Counted from the stretch's first letter, positions 43,849-53,246 are shown. The stretch: 64,000 nt of DNA from Bacteriovoracaceae bacterium UBA3083 (GCA_002366565.1 DFBJ01000009.1:791673-855672), one strand, 5' to 3'. Program-made: numbers and translations. The notes: generated from the sequence alone by a model not told the origin.

Positions 43849-45606
43849 TTACATTCTTTGAGGGGCTTCTATTCCAAGTAGTTGAAGTCCTTGTTTCATA
43901 ACAAGACTAACCGATTTAGATAGAAATAATCTAGCATTCTTAAGTTCTTCACTCTCTGCCTTAGCGATAGGTGAGTCAGCATAGAATGAGTTATATAACT
44001 TACCTAGTTCGTATAAGTACGAGCATAGTGAAGTCGCTGAGTTTTTCTCGTGACACTGAACAACGATATCATTAAAAGCAGACAGCTTTATTAGTAGTGC
44101 TATTTCACTATCTTTTTTAAGTAGTGAAAAGTCTGCGTTTAAGTCTTCAGAGTAAGATAGTTTATCACATAGAGAGTTTATTCTAGCGTAGACATACTGT
44201 AGGTAAGGTCCAGTTTCACCATCAAGCTTCAACCATTCCTTCATATCAAAAACAATCTTTCTGTTATTATCAAAACGAGTCATACCATAATTAATAGCAC
44301 CTTTAGCTATCATTGAAGCAGTGTTTTGAATTTCTTCAGCAGTCCACTCATCAGCATACTTATCAAGATATTCACTCTTTATTTGTGCTTCCATTTGATG
44401 AATAAGGTTATTTAAAGGAACAATATTTCCTTTTCTTGAACTCATTGCTCCATCTGGAAGTTCCACAAAGTTATATTGAAGATGGTGACAGTGTTTCGCT
44501 TGTTCAAAACCAATTTTTTCTAAGACTTTGAAAACTTGATTGAAGTGAAATGCTTGTCTTGTATCTACAATATAAATATTATTTTCTACACCAAACTCTT
44601 CAAACTTTTTAACTGCAAGTGCAACGTCTTTAGTCGCGTAAAGGCCTGTTCCGTCTGTTTTGATTAAAATACAGAACCCTAGCTTGTCTTCTTCTAGGTT
44701 CATACCAATGGCACCTTCAGATTTAACAAGCTTTCCTTCTTCGTAAAGCTTCTTTGCTAGCTCAAGCGAAGGTGAATCTACCTCTGATTCAAAGAACCAA
44801 CGGTCAAACTCTACATCTGCCCACTTATAAGTCTCTTTCATCATTTCTAAAGACCACTCTCGTGTCTCTTTCCAAAGGTCAAAGTATTCACCTTTTTGAC
44901 TTTCAAGCTCTTTTAGAATTGCTGTTAGTTGCTCTCTATTTGTTGTTTCTTTATCTGTACCTAGTTCATCTTCTAGAAGTAGGTTGGCCTTAGTATAGAT
45001 CGTTCCAAGCCATGCACCTTTGTTTGTTTCAGGGATAGCTTCTTTGTTGTGATATTTTAAAAACCATAGGCATTTAGCAACATGTGTTCCGCTATCTCCT
45101 GGGTAAGTTACAGCAATAACTTCCTGATCAGCATATTTCTTTATTCTCACTAGAGCGTTACCAAGACAAAGGTTTCTCATATGTCCTACATGTAGCTCTT
45201 TATGTGTATTTGGTTGAGAGTACTCAATCATTGTTCTTGGTCGATCACTTACTAGTTCTTTACTGAAGTAATCACCTGAAATAATTTCTTTTGTAATTTC
45301 ATTTCCAAGAAACTGAGGATTAACGATGAAGTTTAAGTATGGTCCAACGCCCTTTGCTTCAGAGATAATACCTTTGCTTTCTATGGCCTCAGCAAGCTTT
45401 CCAGATATTATATTTGGTGCTGACTTTGTGGCCTTAGCAAGTGGAAAGCATGGAAATGCAAAATGTCCCATTTTCATATTTGGGGCAATCGAAATTAGTG
45501 CGTAAATCTGCTCTTTAGTCATTTCAACATCTGAAAATGTCGACTTTAGTGCGATTGAAATTTCTGTAGCGATTTGATCTAGGATTTTATTGTGTAAAAT
45601 TGTCAT
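43849..45606 (-). CDS. argS: arginyl-tRNA synthetase
   Basis: A 585-residue class I synthetase, close to the 577 residues of the E. coli enzyme. It has an N-terminal Add-1 domain, the HIGH-type motif HVGH at 139-142 and the KMSK-like segment AMSSRKGN, in which the first lysine is replaced as in many ArgRS enzymes. A DALR anticodon-binding domain ends at the C-terminus (LLGIEAPQRM). It charges tRNA-Arg with arginine in the cytoplasm and is essential. The gene stands alone between convergent and divergent neighbours. Confidence 0.97.
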   Translation of the reverse strand: MTILHNKILDQIATEISIALKSTFSDVEMTKEQIYALISIAPNMKMGHFAFPCFPLAKATKSAPNIISGKLAEAIESKGIISEAKGVGPYLNFIVNPQFLGNEITKEIISGDYFSKELVSDRPRTMIEYSQPNTHKELHVGHMRNLCLGNALVRIKKYADQEVIAVTYPGDSGTHVAKCLWFLKYHNKEAIPETNKGAWLGTIYTKANLLLEDELGTDKETTNREQLTAILKELESQKGEYFDLWKETREWSLEMMKETYKWADVEFDRWFFESEVDSPSLELAKKLYEEGKLVKSEGAIGMNLEEDKLGFCILIKTDGTGLYATKDVALAVKKFEEFGVENNIYIVDTRQAFHFNQVFKVLEKIGFEQAKHCHHLQYNFVELPDGAMSSRKGNIVPLNNLIHQMEAQIKSEYLDKYADEWTAEEIQNTASMIAKGAINYGMTRFDNNRKIVFDMKEWLKLDGETGPYLQYVYARINSLCDKLSYSEDLNADFSLLKKDSEIALLIKLSAFNDIVVQCHEKNSATSLCSYLYELGKLYNSFYADSPIAKAESEELKNARLFLSKSVSLVMKQGLQLLGIEAPQRM

Positions 45607-45678
45607 AATTAGCTCTGGTCTTTTTTTTAGTTTCTTATGTTATACTTAATTGAAATCTCTAGAAATGCAAAGGTTATA

Positions 45679-46074
45679 ATGCATAATGTAGTTACCTTTT
45701 TTATATTACTTTTACTGTCTCAGACTGCGTATTCCCAAACTGCGGATGCGAATCGTGAGTATCTCAATAAAGCTGAAAGAAATTCGACTTTAAGGAAAAG
45801 GTTAGAGCCTAGGATTAGTGATAAATACTACTTAGGGCGCTTCCTTATTTATGATTGTGAGTATCGTCATTTTGCATGTGTGAATGTTGAAGGTTTTTTT
45901 AGCTGTAGTGGAAGTAGAGATACAGAAATTCAAAATAAAGAAACACTATTATCTTGTGCTCCTTTAAAGCAGTATGAATCTTTAGAAGAATGTACTAATG
46001 CTTATTTGGGGTTTATTTACAGAAGAACGAGTAAGTCCTTCTGTATGAATAAAACTACTGAGAAATCTTTTTAA
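45679..46074 (+). CDS. small secreted cysteine-rich protein
   Basis: The ATG at 45679 is preferred, giving 131 residues. It has an AAAGG ribosome site and begins a clean signal peptide (MHNVVTFFILLLLSQTAYS). The ATG at 45637 overlaps a likely -10 sequence TATACT. The mature domain has seven cysteines, including DCEYRHFAC, FFSC, LLSC, EEC and SFC, suggesting a small disulfide-stabilised fold in the periplasm or outside the cell. No family was recognised. Its last 20 bases overlap the convergent GNAT gene. Confidence 0.7.
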   Translation: MHNVVTFFILLLLSQTAYSQTADANREYLNKAERNSTLRKRLEPRISDKYYLGRFLIYDCEYRHFACVNVEGFFSCSGSRDTEIQNKETLLSCAPLKQYESLEECTNAYLGFIYRRTSKSFCMNKTTEKSF

Positions 46075-46495
46075 ACATCAAGTAGTGTGGACCTGTTGTA
46101 GGAATTTCGAACTCTTCTCCAGTTCTTTCAAATCCAACTTTTTGGTAAAAACCTTGTGCTGTTGATCTAGCATTACACCAAAGAAGCTGACAGAAATTTT
46201 GCTCTATTATTGGAAAAGCTGTTCTAAGTAGAGAAGAGCTTAGCCCTTTTCCTCTGTGCTCAGGAAGTGTGGCCATACCTCTTAAGCGGTACTGGTACTC
46301 TTCAACTAGCTTAGGGTTTTTTTCAAAATAGAATGAAGCAACGCTTACTAGCTGAGAGTCAATAAAGGCTCCAAGGTGAAAGGTTTGCTCGTCATCATCT
46401 AGCTCGAAATGGCAGTCTTCAACTGGTCTACCGGGTCTTAAAACTAGATTTCTGATTTGATAGGTATCTGATGCGTTTATTCTTAATACTTTCAT
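46055..46495 (-). CDS. GNAT-family N-acetyltransferase
   Basis: A 146-residue protein with the GNAT fold. The acetyl-CoA pyrophosphate loop appears as RGKGLSSSLL (motif A, about residues 80-90), followed by NARSTAQGFYQKVGFERTGEEF (motif B), the usual end of these enzymes. Members transfer acetyl from acetyl-CoA to amines on small molecules or proteins; the substrate is not predictable. The compact size suits a single-domain cytoplasmic enzyme. It overlaps the convergent cysteine-rich protein gene by 20 bases at the 3' end. Confidence 0.9.
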   Translation of the reverse strand: MKVLRINASDTYQIRNLVLRPGRPVEDCHFELDDDEQTFHLGAFIDSQLVSVASFYFEKNPKLVEEYQYRLRGMATLPEHRGKGLSSSLLRTAFPIIEQNFCQLLWCNARSTAQGFYQKVGFERTGEEFEIPTTGPHYLMFKKISQ

Positions 46496-46582
46496 AGTTT
46501 ATTGCGTTGTGTGTGAGTTAGTGTGTGTGTGGAGTCTTTATAGGTAATGCGAGGGGTAATGTCACGAAAATAATAGGCGGGA

Positions 46583-47215
46583 TTAGTAAGTACTTGAAAT
46601 TCGAAATAGGTTTTCCATTGCAAGTTGAGACATCGCCTTTGAAAAGAACGCAAGGATACTATTTGGTATACCTGTGTATGTCCCTTCCCAGTGTGCAGTC
46701 GTGTAGAATAGACATCTATTTTTGTAATTTATAGCCGTTATTGTACCAGTTAAATTCTTTAAAAAGCCCTTGTCGAAAACAAAGGGGTAGTTTCCTACTT
46801 TTTTGAGTCTTGGAATCTTAAAGTTAAGTGTCATATTGTATGGGAGTAGCGCGGAAGATAAAAGAAAGTCCACACGACCCTTGTTATCGTCATATGAACT
46901 ACGCTTTATGAAACCAATATGATCCTTATATGACTCGTAGTGTGATAGTTTGCGCAGGGCGAATGAGCAGCTTTTCTTGTGGAGCCCTGCGATATAAAAG
47001 TCTAGTTTTTGTTTTTTTTGCTCTAATAATTTAAAATCTTCAACTTGAGACTTGGTATATATGTCACCTGATAATATTTTTTTCCAAACTGAATCACCTA
47101 CAGCTTTTTCAATAGTTGCAGCAGTTATAGTATTATTCAATGGGAGGATTGGCCTTCCGTGAGTCACCTGAATAAGGGCTAATATAGTGAAAATATATTG
47201 TTTTATGTAACGCAT
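46583..47215 (-). CDS. secreted protein of unknown function
   Basis: A 210-residue protein with a signal peptide (about residues 1-20, ending THG). The mature part has two cysteines (KKSC and NRC) that could pair, and a beta-rich middle (RVDFLLSSALLPYNMTLNFKIP, GTITAINYKNRC). No enzymatic motif or known family was recognised. It is divergent from the parE-like gene, with an 84-base shared promoter region. Confidence 0.65.
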   Translation of the reverse strand: MRYIKQYIFTILALIQVTHGRPILPLNNTITAATIEKAVGDSVWKKILSGDIYTKSQVEDFKLLEQKKQKLDFYIAGLHKKSCSFALRKLSHYESYKDHIGFIKRSSYDDNKGRVDFLLSSALLPYNMTLNFKIPRLKKVGNYPFVFDKGFLKNLTGTITAINYKNRCLFYTTAHWEGTYTGIPNSILAFFSKAMSQLAMENLFRISSTY

Positions 47216-47299
47216 TGTACCTTTTCTTGAATAATATGGCTTATTACTCTCAATAATATACTAAAAAGACAAAAACCTAAATGATAGGGAAAATGACGC

Positions 47300-49414
47300 A
47301 TGAGCAAGAGCATTGAAGCTGTAAAAAGAAAAGGTAAGGCTAAGGAAGCTGCAATTGAGAGTAAAGACCAGAGGTGGCACTGTAGGAACAGAATTACCCT
47401 AGTTTTTGGATCAAATGATGTAGAGGAGTTAGAAACTTACACTTATGAAGACGGTAAGCTTAACTTTAAAACTGTAGACTTTCATCAGGCAAAAAGTAAG
47501 GCCATAGAAGAGATCTTAGATAATTGTATTGATGAATATTACAGGGGCCATGTTACTGAAATTCATTGTGAACTATCTCCAGACGGTAAACACGTTATGG
47601 TTGAAGATAATGGAATTGGATTTCCGATTACTAAAGTTCCTCAAGTTTATAGCGAGTTTAGAACTGGTTCAAAATTCAAAGATGAAGAGACGGACTCAAA
47701 AGGTTTCTTACATCGAACTCTTGGACAGAATGGACTTGGTGCTGCAGCAACATGTCTAACAAGTGACGAGTTTAAAGTTCGCGTAAGGCACTACAATTCT
47801 AAAAAAGAGCAAACATATACATTTATAGATGGGGCTTTAAAAGTTAAGAAGACAAAGCCGAAACCTTTTAAGGGCCATTCAGGTGTAAAAATTGAACTTA
47901 AGCTCTCAAAAGAAGTTTATAAAAATGATGTTATTGATGAAGAACTTCTTAGAAAGAGAGTTATTGATTTAGCTTACAATAACCCTGGATTAACTTTCTT
48001 CTTCAATAAAGAAAAGTATTTATATAAGAAAGGTCTTCTTGAACTTGCTCAAAGGGTAAACCCAGAGACGGCTCAAGAGTTTGGAGCAACTTCTTATATA
48101 TACGAGTCAAAAAATACAAAAGGAAAAAAGGTTAAAGGTAAGATTGATTTATCTGTAGCCTTAAATATTGCACCTCGCTCTGAAGAGAGAGAGAGATTTA
48201 TTTCTTTTGTTAACTCTACTCCTACTTTTGATGGTGGTTTTCACCACGATAGAGTAAGACGTTTATATGTTAATGCGATTAAAGATAAGCTTGCTCGTAA
48301 TGCCAAAAAAGAAAAGTTAACACTTGTTGATAATGATATTTTAACAGGTTTGACTTTTACTATTGGTGTAACAATGCCTAATCCAAGATTTGAATCTCAA
48401 ACAAAGCGAAAGCTTGTACGTGATACTCATCTTGAAAAAGGTATAGAAGATTTAATGTCCAAGAATGTGGATAAGTTTCTTAGAAAGAATAAAGAATACT
48501 TAGAAGCAGTTATGGAAAGAGCTAAGTCTAGAAATAGGTATCAAGAACTTAAAGATGCGTCTAAGAAAGCACGTAAGCAGAAGAAGCAAAGAGTTGAAAA
48601 GTTACTTGATGCGAACGAAAGAAAAAAACGTGAACTTTGTACGCTATTCATCTGTGAAGGGGACTCGGCTATTGGTGGTCTTCGTTCTGCAAGAGATAAG
48701 TTATATCAAGGTGGTATTGCCCTTAAAGGTAAGCCTATGAACGTTGCTCAAGCAGCGATCTCTGATATTTTAAATAATCAAGAATTTTCAGATATTATGG
48801 CATCAATTGGTTTAATTATTGGTGTTGAAGCTGAGATTTCAAAACTTAGATATTCTAAAATTGTTTTTCTTGCTGACTCTGATGTCGATGGTGGACATAT
48901 TAATACACTTTTAACAAATTTCTTCTTCCAATTTTGGCCTGAGTTATTTGACCAAGAAGTAATCTGTATTGCCAAGGCACCACTCTTTGAGGTTATTACT
49001 GATAAGGGAACAAAGTATATAGAGACTCCAGATGAGCTTGAAAACTTTAGAGAAACAACAAAGTTAAAAATTAAAGAAATTCAACGAAATAAGGGACTAG
49101 GTGAGATGTCTCCTGAAGCATGGAAACATGTTCTTTCTAGAGATTCTTTTACTGTTATCTCTGCTGAGGATGTATCTAAAGCAAAAGATATGCTTAATGT
49201 ATGTTTTGGAAAAGACACTTCTCTTAGAAAAGAGTTACTGATGGATGGAGCTTCCGCATCTAGTGGGGAGAGTGTATCAGTTTCAACTTCTGATGCGGCT
49301 AAGAAATCTACTAAAAGAATAGCTAACAGTAAGAAGAAAACTAAGAAGAAAGCTACTGTTACAAAAAAGAAAGTTGCTAAGAAAACTAAAAAGAAAACGA
49401 CAAAAAAGAAATAA
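47300..49414 (+). CDS. parE: type IIA topoisomerase ATPase subunit (ParE/GyrB-like), atypical
   Basis: A 704-residue subunit. The GHKL ATPase has EEILDN (E71, N75) and EDNGIGFP (102-109), with LGQNGLGAAA as the ATP lid. The TOPRIM domain has CEGDSAIGG (E453) and the metal triad in DSDVDGG (D526, D528, D530). Residues about 672-704 are a Lys/Thr/Ala tail like histone H1 or HU extensions. It uses ATP to drive strand passage with its partner encoded 14 bases downstream. ParE versus GyrB cannot be settled without the rest of the genome; the partner's missing wrapping domain favours decatenation. Confidence 0.85.
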   Translation: MSKSIEAVKRKGKAKEAAIESKDQRWHCRNRITLVFGSNDVEELETYTYEDGKLNFKTVDFHQAKSKAIEEILDNCIDEYYRGHVTEIHCELSPDGKHVMVEDNGIGFPITKVPQVYSEFRTGSKFKDEETDSKGFLHRTLGQNGLGAAATCLTSDEFKVRVRHYNSKKEQTYTFIDGALKVKKTKPKPFKGHSGVKIELKLSKEVYKNDVIDEELLRKRVIDLAYNNPGLTFFFNKEKYLYKKGLLELAQRVNPETAQEFGATSYIYESKNTKGKKVKGKIDLSVALNIAPRSEERERFISFVNSTPTFDGGFHHDRVRRLYVNAIKDKLARNAKKEKLTLVDNDILTGLTFTIGVTMPNPRFESQTKRKLVRDTHLEKGIEDLMSKNVDKFLRKNKEYLEAVMERAKSRNRYQELKDASKKARKQKKQRVEKLLDANERKKRELCTLFICEGDSAIGGLRSARDKLYQGGIALKGKPMNVAQAAISDILNNQEFSDIMASIGLIIGVEAEISKLRYSKIVFLADSDVDGGHINTLLTNFFFQFWPELFDQEVICIAKAPLFEVITDKGTKYIETPDELENFRETTKLKIKEIQRNKGLGEMSPEAWKHVLSRDSFTVISAEDVSKAKDMLNVCFGKDTSLRKELLMDGASASSGESVSVSTSDAAKKSTKRIANSKKKTKKKATVTKKKVAKKTKKKTTKKK

Positions 49415-49428
49415 GGAAATCATAGAAG

Positions 49429-50895
49429 ATGGAAGAAACATATCTACATTCAATGGCGAGTATTCCTCTTGAAGATATTGTAAGAGAAGAATATAGGACA
49501 TATCAGATCTATACTCTTATGGATCGGGCCATACCTTACTTAAAAGATGGTCTAAAGCCTGGGCAAAGAAGGATTCTTTTCACTCTTTGGAAGAACCAAT
49601 CTAAAGGTCTGATGAAGGTTTCTTCAGCGACTGGTCTTGTTCTAACTCTTCACCCTCACGGTCCTGCCTCTGTTGAATCAGCGATAGTGAATATGGCACA
49701 AGATTATACTTTCTCTAACAATTATCCACTTATTGATAAGAAAGGATATTTTGGAGAGAGAATGGAAACATCTCCAGCTGCCTCAAGGTATATTGAGTGT
49801 AAGCTTGGTAAAATATCTCAAATCTTACTTTTTGATGATATGGATCAAGTTGAGATGGTTCCAAATTACGATGAAAAAGTCATGGAGCCATTAAACCTTC
49901 TTCCTAAACTTCCTCTTATGCTATTAAACGGTGCTGAAGGAATTGGAACAGGTTTCTCTTCTGTTATCCCAAGTTTTAGTCATAAGGAAATTATTAACTC
50001 TATGATTAGCTTTTTAGAGAATGGGAAAGCTAAGAAATTAAAGCCATTTAATAATGGATATAACCTTCCAATTGAAAGAGATCAAAGAGGTCGTTTAATA
50101 TTCAATATGGGGTTTGAAGAGGTTGATGGGACTATCTACATTAACGAACTTCCTCGTGGTTATGACGCTCAAAAGATCTATAAGTATTTAACAAAGTTTA
50201 TGGAAGCTGATTTCATTAAGGACTTTGTTGATTCATCTGTTGATAACGATGTGAAAATTGAACTTATCTTCAAGCGTGGTGCTGAGAAAACTCTTAAGGA
50301 AGTTCAAGAGGAAATGGGAACTGCATCTACACAGGTTCCAAATTACACACTTATCTCTGAGCGTGGTGTTCGAATTTTTGATAAGCCTGAAGAAATTATT
50401 GAGATCTTCTCAGGACAAAGACTTGCTGTTGTAAAAAGAAGATATGAACTTCGTTGTGCGGGTCTAAAAGATAAGATTCAACAAAATAATGAAATTATTA
50501 AGTTCATTAAGAAGAAAGAATACGAAGTTGCAACGAAGTCAAAGAATAGAAAGTCATTTGTTGAATATCTTGGTAAGAAGAAATATGTCTACAATGACTA
50601 TCTAGCAGATATGCCAATTTATAGAATGACAAAAGAAGAAGTTGCTAAGCGTGCGCTTATGGTAAAAGAAGATACAAAACTTCTTGCTGCGTATACTAAA
50701 GTTGCTAAATCAGACAGGCTTATCAAGAAGAAACTTATTGAAGAGCTTAAAGATGTTGGTGATCAATTAACTACATGGTTAAAGGCAAAAGATAAAGAAC
50801 GTCTTGAACTTCGTAAGAAGATTGAAAAAAAGACAGCTAAGAAAGCGACAAAGAAGAAAGCTGTAAAAAAGAAAACAAAGAAAACTAAGAAATAA
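49429..50895 (+). CDS. parC: type IIA topoisomerase cleavage subunit (ParC/GyrA-like), short
   Basis: A 488-residue DNA-cleaving subunit. The active-site tyrosine is Y121 in AASRYIE, preceded by R120, with HPHG at 75-78 and KPGQRR at 43-48. Typical ParC is about 750 residues and GyrA about 870; this protein stops after the winged-helix, tower and coiled-coil region, has no C-terminal beta-pinwheel, and ends in a lysine-rich tail (about 460-488). GIGTGFS at 171-177 resembles eukaryotic topoisomerase II (GIGTGWS) more than bacterial GIAVGMA. It should cut both DNA strands with the subunit upstream. A strong terminator follows. Confidence 0.85.
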   Translation: MEETYLHSMASIPLEDIVREEYRTYQIYTLMDRAIPYLKDGLKPGQRRILFTLWKNQSKGLMKVSSATGLVLTLHPHGPASVESAIVNMAQDYTFSNNYPLIDKKGYFGERMETSPAASRYIECKLGKISQILLFDDMDQVEMVPNYDEKVMEPLNLLPKLPLMLLNGAEGIGTGFSSVIPSFSHKEIINSMISFLENGKAKKLKPFNNGYNLPIERDQRGRLIFNMGFEEVDGTIYINELPRGYDAQKIYKYLTKFMEADFIKDFVDSSVDNDVKIELIFKRGAEKTLKEVQEEMGTASTQVPNYTLISERGVRIFDKPEEIIEIFSGQRLAVVKRRYELRCAGLKDKIQQNNEIIKFIKKKEYEVATKSKNRKSFVEYLGKKKYVYNDYLADMPIYRMTKEEVAKRALMVKEDTKLLAAYTKVAKSDRLIKKKLIEELKDVGDQLTTWLKAKDKERLELRKKIEKKTAKKATKKKAVKKKTKKTKK

Positions 50896-50900
50896 TTAAC

Positions 50901-50930
50901 AAAGGGAGTCTAAGTGACTCCCTTTTTATT
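50901..50930 (+). terminator. rho-independent terminator of parEC
   Basis: AAAGGGAGTC pairs with GACTCCCTTT around a five-base loop, followed by TTATTT. Confidence 0.9.
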
Positions 50931-51090
50931 TCCATCTTTATCTAATCTATATATGAATCTTCATATTTTCCCTACTTTTTACTCATAGATCGATAGAACT
51001 TTTCAGTAACTTAACTTCAATATCTGTTTACTCACAATCTATTAATAAATAGAAGTTATTCTATATTTAGATATGGCAAATAGGTGTAAT

Positions 51091-52593
51091 ATGACAAAAG
51101 TTAAACTTATCTTTCTATTACTATCGTTACTCCTTGCTCTACCTATGTCTAGTTGTAGTAAGGATGGAGATGAAGGTGTTGCAGAATCTCTTCTCGATAG
51201 TATCACTGAAGAAGAACAGGAGTTACCTGAAATTCTTCCTGATATTCCTGATGATGAAGATAGCGATGAAGAAGATGATACGGCACCAAGTGATCCAACA
51301 GACATTTTCACTAGAGATGCCTTTCTCAAAAAATTTGCTGTAAATGATCCAATTTACCTTAGACCATTAAGTGAAAGAATAGAGGCCTTAGCTGGCAATA
51401 AAGATTTCTTCTTTGATATTATCACTGGCAAGTGTTTCAACTTAGATGGAGAAGTTGAAAATGGTGATTCTTCTTATCTAGAGTGTAATATTCCAGAAAG
51501 CGTTGAAGTCAGAAATGAAGACTTTATAAATTACAACTATCTTGGAGCTGATGCGAGAGGAGCGAGTATTGCAGATGTTGAAGTACCTTTGATTGATTTA
51601 GTTTTTGGAGAAGTTAAATTTGATAAAGACTCAATTTTAAATACTGAAAATAACCCTTTTTTTAATTTATTTAAAACTCATAAGCGTATTTATTTTAAGC
51701 AGAAGAGAGCGCAAGAGAAATATGCAAAGTATATTTCCAAGTATAAAAGTAGAAAAAAAATAATTAAGCTTTTAAGTAAAATCTTTAAATCTGATAAGTT
51801 CAAAGAAAGAATGGATAGCTTACTAGATAAGTACAATCAAAGAATTGATCTTCTAAGAATCAATCGTAAAATTGCTAGGAAAAAATCTCAAAGGCATTTA
51901 CGTGAACTTATGTGGATAACTAATGTTCAAGAAATTAAGAATATGAAAGAAAGATTTAGTTCTAGGAATAATGATTCTTTTTATTTTGATGGAGAAACAG
52001 CTTTTTCATATAAACCTTCAAATGAAGTAATAAAAACAGATAGGTTTGCAATCTCTTTATGGTTTAAAACTCTACTGGATCAAGGGGACAAGAGGCTATT
52101 TAACTTACACCGTGGTAGCTCTCCTGGAAGCGCTTTAAATCTGTCTTTAAAGCATGGACATGTCGTCATGGGGTTACATAACGGAGAAAGATATATCTCT
52201 AATGAGATTGAATATGATTATGCTGATGGGCAATGGCATAACTTCATTATTTCCAAGAAGAAAGATACCTTTTCCGTATATATTGATGGAGTAAAATCGT
52301 TAGAGTACGAAGGTCGTTTTTCTGGCTTTGGAAGTTTTACATCTATGATTGGTTCATATAATGGATATGGCTATTTCTTTACTGGAGATATAGATGAGAT
52401 TAGTATTTGGAAAAAGAACCTAAATAAAAGAAATATTAAAAATATATATAACTCTGGCGTACCAACCAACCTGCGACTTTTGCCGTCTTCAGTCTTTCTA
52501 ACTAGCTGGTGGAGAATGGGAGATCACCGTAAGGATACTGAAAATATTCAATACAATCTGGTTTCAAAAACTGGGGCAAACCTCGTAGAATAG
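51091..52593 (+). CDS. lipoprotein with C-terminal LamG/concanavalin-like domain
   Basis: The ATG at 51091 is chosen over one at 51073 because AGGTG lies at correct spacing and the protein then starts directly with its lipoprotein signal; the lipobox MSSC puts the lipidated cysteine at residue 22. The 500-residue product continues with an acidic linker (about 25-75), a lysine-rich helical region (about 190-290) and a LamG-type beta-sandwich (about 295-455) with SFYFDG, ISLWFKT, WHNFIISKKKDTFSVYIDG and DIDEISIWKK. Such domains often bind glycans or surface proteins. It may serve adhesion at the cell surface; that is inference. Confidence 0.85.
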   Translation: MTKVKLIFLLLSLLLALPMSSCSKDGDEGVAESLLDSITEEEQELPEILPDIPDDEDSDEEDDTAPSDPTDIFTRDAFLKKFAVNDPIYLRPLSERIEALAGNKDFFFDIITGKCFNLDGEVENGDSSYLECNIPESVEVRNEDFINYNYLGADARGASIADVEVPLIDLVFGEVKFDKDSILNTENNPFFNLFKTHKRIYFKQKRAQEKYAKYISKYKSRKKIIKLLSKIFKSDKFKERMDSLLDKYNQRIDLLRINRKIARKKSQRHLRELMWITNVQEIKNMKERFSSRNNDSFYFDGETAFSYKPSNEVIKTDRFAISLWFKTLLDQGDKRLFNLHRGSSPGSALNLSLKHGHVVMGLHNGERYISNEIEYDYADGQWHNFIISKKKDTFSVYIDGVKSLEYEGRFSGFGSFTSMIGSYNGYGYFFTGDIDEISIWKKNLNKRNIKNIYNSGVPTNLRLLPSSVFLTSWWRMGDHRKDTENIQYNLVSKTGANLVE

Positions 52594-52784
52594 CTTTAAT
52601 AATGGCCTTTTTTAATATAAATCTAACTCCATGAATTTACGTATAGGGTACCTTTCTAGTAAGGTATATTGATTTTATTGGTAATTTCGTATCTACTTAA
52701 TATTTTTATAGTAATCTATTGAGTTCTTTGTTAACCTATTAATATATATGAGTTTTGAATTAGACTGTAATTCATGGAGGAAGT
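52594..52784. other. intergenic region upstream of the IHF/HU gene
   Basis: An AT-rich stretch of 191 bases contains several AATATT-like tracts and must hold the promoter of the histone-like gene. GGAGGAAGT precedes its ATG. No distinct operator was identified. Confidence 0.35.
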
Positions 52785-53198
52785 ATGAGTCTTACTAAAG
52801 CCGACATTGTTGAGCGTGTTTACAAAGAAGCCGGATTTTCTAAGAAGGAAGCTGCGGACCTAGTTGATCTTGTTTTCAAGGTTATTAAAGACACTCTAGC
52901 GAGAGGCGAAAAGGTAAAGATTTCTGGATTTGGAAATTTTTCAATCAGAGATAAAGCAACGAGAGTAGGTCGTAACCCTCAGACGGGAAGTGCCATGGAA
53001 ATCTCAGCAAGACGTGTTCTTACGTTTAAGCCTTCACAGGTTTTAAAAGAAGACGTGACTGCAAGATTTTCTCACAGACTAGATGATAAAGGGAAAGAAG
53101 ATACATCTCTTCCAGCTAAGGAAGGATCTTCTAGAGCGCTTAGTTCGTTTATGAATAATACTGAGGACATCAATGGCGATGACCTTGATTTTGATTAG
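52785..53198 (+). CDS. ihfA: HU/IHF-family DNA-binding protein (IHF alpha-like) with acidic extension
   Basis: The first 95 residues of this 137-residue protein match IHF alpha: SLTKADIVERVYKEAGFSKKEA, GEKVKISGFGNF, the DNA-inserting arm RVGRNPQTG and the FKPSQVLK end. IHF bends DNA sharply and helps shape promoters and the nucleoid. A C-terminal extension of about 40 residues, rich in Ser, Asp and Glu, is absent from E. coli IhfA (99 residues). It is followed by a MerR-type gene, an arrangement seen in other bacteria. No ihfB partner is in the window, so it could act as a homodimer. Confidence 0.9.
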   Translation: MSLTKADIVERVYKEAGFSKKEAADLVDLVFKVIKDTLARGEKVKISGFGNFSIRDKATRVGRNPQTGSAMEISARRVLTFKPSQVLKEDVTARFSHRLDDKGKEDTSLPAKEGSSRALSSFMNNTEDINGDDLDFD

Positions 53199-53246
53199 AC
53201 TCTAGCTCACTAACGGAGCTTGGAGTCCCTTACTTAAGGGGAGACT
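53198..53246 (+). promoter_or_regulatory. alternative hairpins between ihfA and the MerR gene
   Basis: GACTC-AGCTC pairs with GAGCT-GAGTC (53198-53227). A competing stem, AGTC-CCTT with AAGG-GACT (53224-53246), would cover the GGGGAG ribosome site of the next gene. The two stems share bases, as in attenuators. Confidence 0.4.

Noticed and set aside
46503..46531. GT-rich tract before the GNAT gene
   Set aside because: Short and irregular; no sign of a functional tandem repeat or phase-variable promoter.
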